This document shows, one piece after another, positions 63,001 through 64,000 of a DNA stretch of 64,000 bases. The notes below the pieces were generated by a model that was not told the origin of the DNA, did no database searches, and saw nothing but the letters and a program-made list of their open reading frames with translations. Each line of letters opens with the position of its first letter. Position 1 is the stretch's first letter. Source of the DNA: a virus; IMG/VR virus record IMGVR_UViG_3300034061_005995, positions 1-64,000 of that record, one strand, 5' to 3'. The position numbers and the translations under genes are program-made.

Positions 63001-63326
63001 GGAGGGGTAATTTGCAATTTTTCTTTAATAAAGAATTTATTTGTCAAATAGGTTCAGATGGTGTTTCTTATCCTTATGCAGTTTTTGATGATTTAAATAT
63101 AATGCTTAAATTTATGGAGGCTTTTTGGCAAAATGTTTCAGGCACATTTTCAACAATAGACGCTCAAACAATTTTTGCAAAATGGAAAAGTAATTTCAAT
63201 ACATCTAATACTTTATCAGCTGGGGCCTTGGTTGATTATATAAATAAGAATCAGGAAGAATATAATTATTATTTAAAAGAAATTGAAAAAGCTCTTAAAT
63301 TGGCAAAAGATAATTCATTGTATTAA
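57024..63326 (+). CDS. Giant baseplate/tail protein
   Basis: A 2100-residue protein, the largest in the window. The N-terminus (ENILVDFDCQNLILVNPNKVVNDFGEVNDRLINHENLVFYANLECSLFPRTRLAVG) and a beta-rich region around 120-240 (FMPEVTIQMEDIRGRALFEKGENSPYSVFFNYPYPLFYLTVKGYLGQAIKYQLALR) resemble structural proteins next to gp53 in distant T4-like phages. Around 1640-1850 there is a further conserved-looking core (VAYINSIMTKHDFVTMMSPGY, RFKNDAFKFGCGGDNPLLD, PMFNGPYHINEVRHVI). A Ser/Thr/Asn linker near 1880 separates a C-terminal ~200-residue domain of unknown fold. Baseplate role by position; enzymatic activity not seen. Confidence 0.6.
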   Translation: MVGNENILVDFDCQNLILVNPNKVVNDFGEVNDRLINHENLVFYANLECSLFPRTRLAVGSNGNYNNETISIAKVNFLKPGNKTNLTNEYLDEITGLDTVKGKGVNQIIEKTNNQSSEKYITQTVENNIDTELLGITQIEINSNLSFMPEVTIQMEDIRGRALFEKGENSPYSVFFNYPYPLFYLTVKGYLGQAIKYQLALRTFSARFDTESGNFKITVKFYTYKYNILTMLPMKTIMNVPYMYRKKYQISPTNNANLQSSANQLNQNRKPVSVITSSKGYEKVREVYSDYKSKGLIPDNFPEITIQDLLIRLENLETYILNTFTQADLIPLTDAKNYRTTLNKFEGEVILYNQVSWVNKYLNTKDFYSYNNNRIYTFKKEIVENGLISRALVELKEITNKYNEELKENKTYGLNGNYTINNKTINSSVYQKIKVNKINPLLNNKDYEESYKLRFNKNPLTNTEDFNRFVNESKVLFLSLPNNTFNSTMWFSFDGNGEFTKQIQLMNNRLDEKQQLIQKELTEILSTRLSSSDGGLGFKPSIRNILAVILANTEAFIRLMCDVHESAWEQRQNKYRLESIIGTNSTVLSSDSKDRVQIEGEELNPVYPWPQYFRETNDDNGEKYELMYPGDATVISKTKGYLYDVWPEIEFIEEFLKADVLTKDGGSLSEITPYTNAQYVVNRVSLNSIDFPTSNTIFSNKQESKFLYEIWERLYLASFYQRFNKRGAKNRIADVISESEFINIQKSLGATSPSLTQKLKNYGFNSTNYESVLYNISNNGLGESWQKYIRGDFATSYIQQEIENSFAIFDKELLDNNSNVIEPEPTQISKLQDYLLSTESNNFEFLDTVPYNNDTWYVKNLANSKTTSIAQTFNTTQTLFYNVNKKMISNFTPEMSTNEVRPVVNFNIYKIFNIDPTPTQNRLSTFYSEKTNAKMYPTEGFINYSGNVLQTTSILNTPYFINSIQEGVNNWLNGDKNPYKAAAYLFLNSLPLSTLREKYKTYTSNETTNDLDYIFATFKKYGALHKVPYAFILKYGSIWHRYKNYVENGVDILQNVFTNFSAQTNYDPIGNSLSKEYNLIINGTPKKIVAQNTTTVGATSLTEINVGFYPKLINDFSVFLRGYQIFDTYSDSDIQSQLNVTNGFNLVFGDSSSFNLDVGYDPLNINDRLRFKTWSVSLQDSLLNKTYILPSFGTNINQVLNECIVDNKLKQPIKNNPSIFNGSVRTFWSLPNYGYFNNSNIVIATPEQYLKQILTGESEQQTFILNNSDNYTNIEEIFSIFDRSALDIMETEFLNFAKSEYDFEVQGVSTSSSGTTINKIIIDSLPNNTETTYKNFQLLIKELLSVNQVSYTNSENFINSNKQSQLNNANLIIQKFIEYDVVIKNGNPANYNRKVFESFRQNTNIIDTLTYEPYIENSLPTIGGTTTLAQSVLAYPSAWKALRTYVGFSSIDGLKYSDNGSFYTDFFVDMNIEFSEKSVKELAPLIKVYATQKTKNNVINRNQFVQLIENYLNSEQEFSNLLLNSLFQKVNKNLPNVSEASISEKTTAIDSEVTKLQLWEKFKSINDSWISGYDYKQTTFLEDVLILDRANRDIGNDILIDPYKVRILLTDMNESASVFAYINSIMTKHDFVTMMSPGYVNFYNVQEVQRNSVPKIEGTLEFANNLFGTFLNVDTRKASPKLICTYIAKPSEYPNMDKNQTFRFKNDAFKFGCGGDNPLLDKLKDKQNWGLTNRVVGFNVDIGLRNQNIFYRFNVSQDLGKQTLESMEQVNRMINQANGKKVATQNVSLWNFYTTRSYECEVESLGNALIQPTMYFNLQYVPMFNGPYHINEVRHVITPSSFRTTFKGIRQQIFALPKISNYIQSLTNQIFNDLVKTTTQSVSTNPTNSNTGTTQNSPSNPIKRNTFKIDNNSSNCLRIINKKFTNYISVEESGSKLNITDVINKIKEQVTIGGNLTNSRVLTFVTIYLATYNDNVFTTWNNNFCGARLDVNWRGNLQFFFNKEFICQIGSDGVSYPYAVFDDLNIMLKFMEAFWQNVSGTFSTIDAQTIFAKWKSNFNTSNTLSAGALVDYINKNQEEYNYYLKEIEKALKLAKDNSLY

Positions 63327-63344
63327 TTTTTTTATTATATATGA

Positions 63345-63352
63345 TATTTATA
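63345..63352 (+). promoter_or_regulatory. TATTTATA motif upstream of 74-residue gene
   Basis: GATATTTATAAATAAAA, with TATTTATA ending 11 bases before the ATG at 63364, after the giant baseplate gene has ended. Same motif family as other unit starts. Confidence 0.35.
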
Positions 63353-63363
63353 AATAAAATATT

Positions 63364-63588
63364 ATGGATATTCAAAATAAATTGGACAGTTACTTAAATA
63401 AAACAGGTAGATATACTGAAAAAACTACAGAAAATGGATTTAAAGAGGTTTGTGATTTAGACTCTGGGAATTGTTATACTATTAGAATGAAAGACGGATT
63501 AATTGAAAGAGTTGATAATACAATTAATCAAAATAAAAAAATTCAAGTAGAAACATCAACAGGTATGAAACAACTATTAATTGGATAA
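63364..63588 (+). CDS. Small hypothetical phage protein
   Basis: A 74-residue protein: MDIQNKLDSYLNKTGRYTEKTTENGFKEVCDLDSGNCYTI with two Cys that could pair, then a beta strand and KIQVETSTGMKQLLIG. No family recognised. It precedes the truncated gene by four bases and may share its transcript. Confidence 0.55.
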   Translation: MDIQNKLDSYLNKTGRYTEKTTENGFKEVCDLDSGNCYTIRMKDGLIERVDNTINQNKKIQVETSTGMKQLLIG

Positions 63589-63592
63589 TGCT

Positions 63593-64000
63593 ATGTTAAA
63601 AATTGATGAAAGAATTTTAGAAGAATTAAAGAGATATAATCAAATTAACAATTATATTTTTGAACAAGACACTGCAGCATTACCAGATGCTGAAGTTGAT
63701 GCACCCTTAGATATTGCCGCACCAACTGATGCTACACAATCAGCACCAATTGATACAACTCAACCAACACCACCTGCAGATGTTGTACAACCAACACCAA
63801 TTGATGTTGAATCAGACCCTGAAGTTGAAAAAGTTGATAATCAAGGAAATCCAGAAGGTTCTGAGGCGACAAGTGAAGATGGTACTGAAGAATTAGAAAT
63901 TACAGATTTAGTAAATTCTCAAAATTCAATAATTGAAAAACAAGATAATTATTTTAATCAATTGTTTAATCAATTATCAAATTTAGAAACTAAATTAGGT
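63593..64000 (+). CDS. Acidic Pro/Thr-rich protein with capsid-targeting-like leader (partial)
   Basis: Open from the ATG at 63593 to the window edge (136 codons, no stop). The leader MLKIDERILEELKRYNQINNYIFEQ ends in I-F-E-Q, the same hydrophobic-x-Glu-Gln pattern as other leaders here. Then comes an Asp/Glu/Pro/Thr-rich disordered stretch (about 28-90) and the start of a coiled coil (NSIIEKQDNYFNQLFNQLSNLETKLG). A disordered acidic linker plus coiled coil suits a scaffold, head core or internal protein. Function is unknown. Confidence 0.65.
   Translation, partial: MLKIDERILEELKRYNQINNYIFEQDTAALPDAEVDAPLDIAAPTDATQSAPIDTTQPTPPADVVQPTPIDVESDPEVEKVDNQGNPEGSEATSEDGTEELEITDLVNSQNSIIEKQDNYFNQLFNQLSNLETKLG

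Noticed and set aside
57024-63326. Cell-wall hydrolase in the C-terminal 200 residues of the giant baseplate protein
   Set aside because: No catalytic motif of lysozyme, NlpC/P60, amidase or glucosaminidase families could be pointed to.
1-64000. tRNA genes, integrase or attachment sites
   Set aside because: No cloverleaf-like segment with a GTTCRA-type T loop, no recombinase gene and no flanking direct repeats were noticed by eye; a tRNA scan would settle the first.

Overview
This window is part of the genome of a large, contractile-tailed, T4-like virus (Caudoviricetes, myovirus morphology). Evidence is a complete family B DNA polymerase, dUTPase, PolB-type 3'-5' exonuclease, SNF2-type helicase, and a tail module in roughly T4 order: neck and tail-completion candidates, tail sheath (gp18-like), tail tube (gp19-like), gp26-like tail chaperone, tape-measure candidate, large baseplate proteins and a gp53-like LysM wedge protein. 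The DNA is very AT-rich, most starts lack a Shine-Dalgarno sequence, and stops are mainly TAA. These traits, plus a Bacteroidota-style promoter candidate upstream of the polymerase, suggest a Bacteroidota host, but this is inference. No integrase, rRNA, tRNA or CRISPR array was seen.

Layout. 1-5.2 kb (minus strand) mixes surface-glycan genes (GDP-mannose dehydratase fragment, GT9-like, GT2 tandem, GT4-like) with dUTPase and exonuclease. 5.3-8.1 kb (minus) holds five small probable virion genes. 8.1-18.9 kb (plus) is a receptor-binding/fibre module: LamG and Cys-rich adhesin, BppU-like protein, a 1290-residue Gly-Ser-Ser/Gly-Thr-Ser collagen-like fibre, and three paralogous tail proteins. 19-30 kb is a glycosyltransferase island of eight genes, including a GT4-heptosyltransferase fusion and a Skp1-type GlcNAc-transferase homologue, interrupted by a Thr/Pro-rich LamG adhesin. 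30.3-37.5 kb carries DNA polymerase, a neck protein candidate, Mn-type superoxide dismutase and SNF2 helicase. 37.5-64 kb is the tail module, with six tandem leucine-rich-repeat paralogues wedged between sheath and tube, and a homing endonuclease after the tube.

How the parts may work together. Ser/Thr- and Thr/Pro-rich fibres are interleaved with glycosyltransferases whose closest recognisable families act on proteins (autotransporter heptosyltransferase, Skp1 GlcNAc-transferase, possibly a peptidyl-Ser/Hyp transferase). The most economical reading is that the phage O-glycosylates its own fibres. Separately, at least eleven proteins, including a metallopeptidase and all six LRR proteins, begin with a short leader ending in hydrophobic-x-Glu-(Asn/Gln). 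This resembles the T4 capsid-targeting sequence cut by the prohead protease, so they may be packaged and ejected internal proteins. A third notable point is an overlapping +1 reading frame at the end of the gp26-like chaperone, which looks like a programmed frameshift of the lambda G/GT kind.
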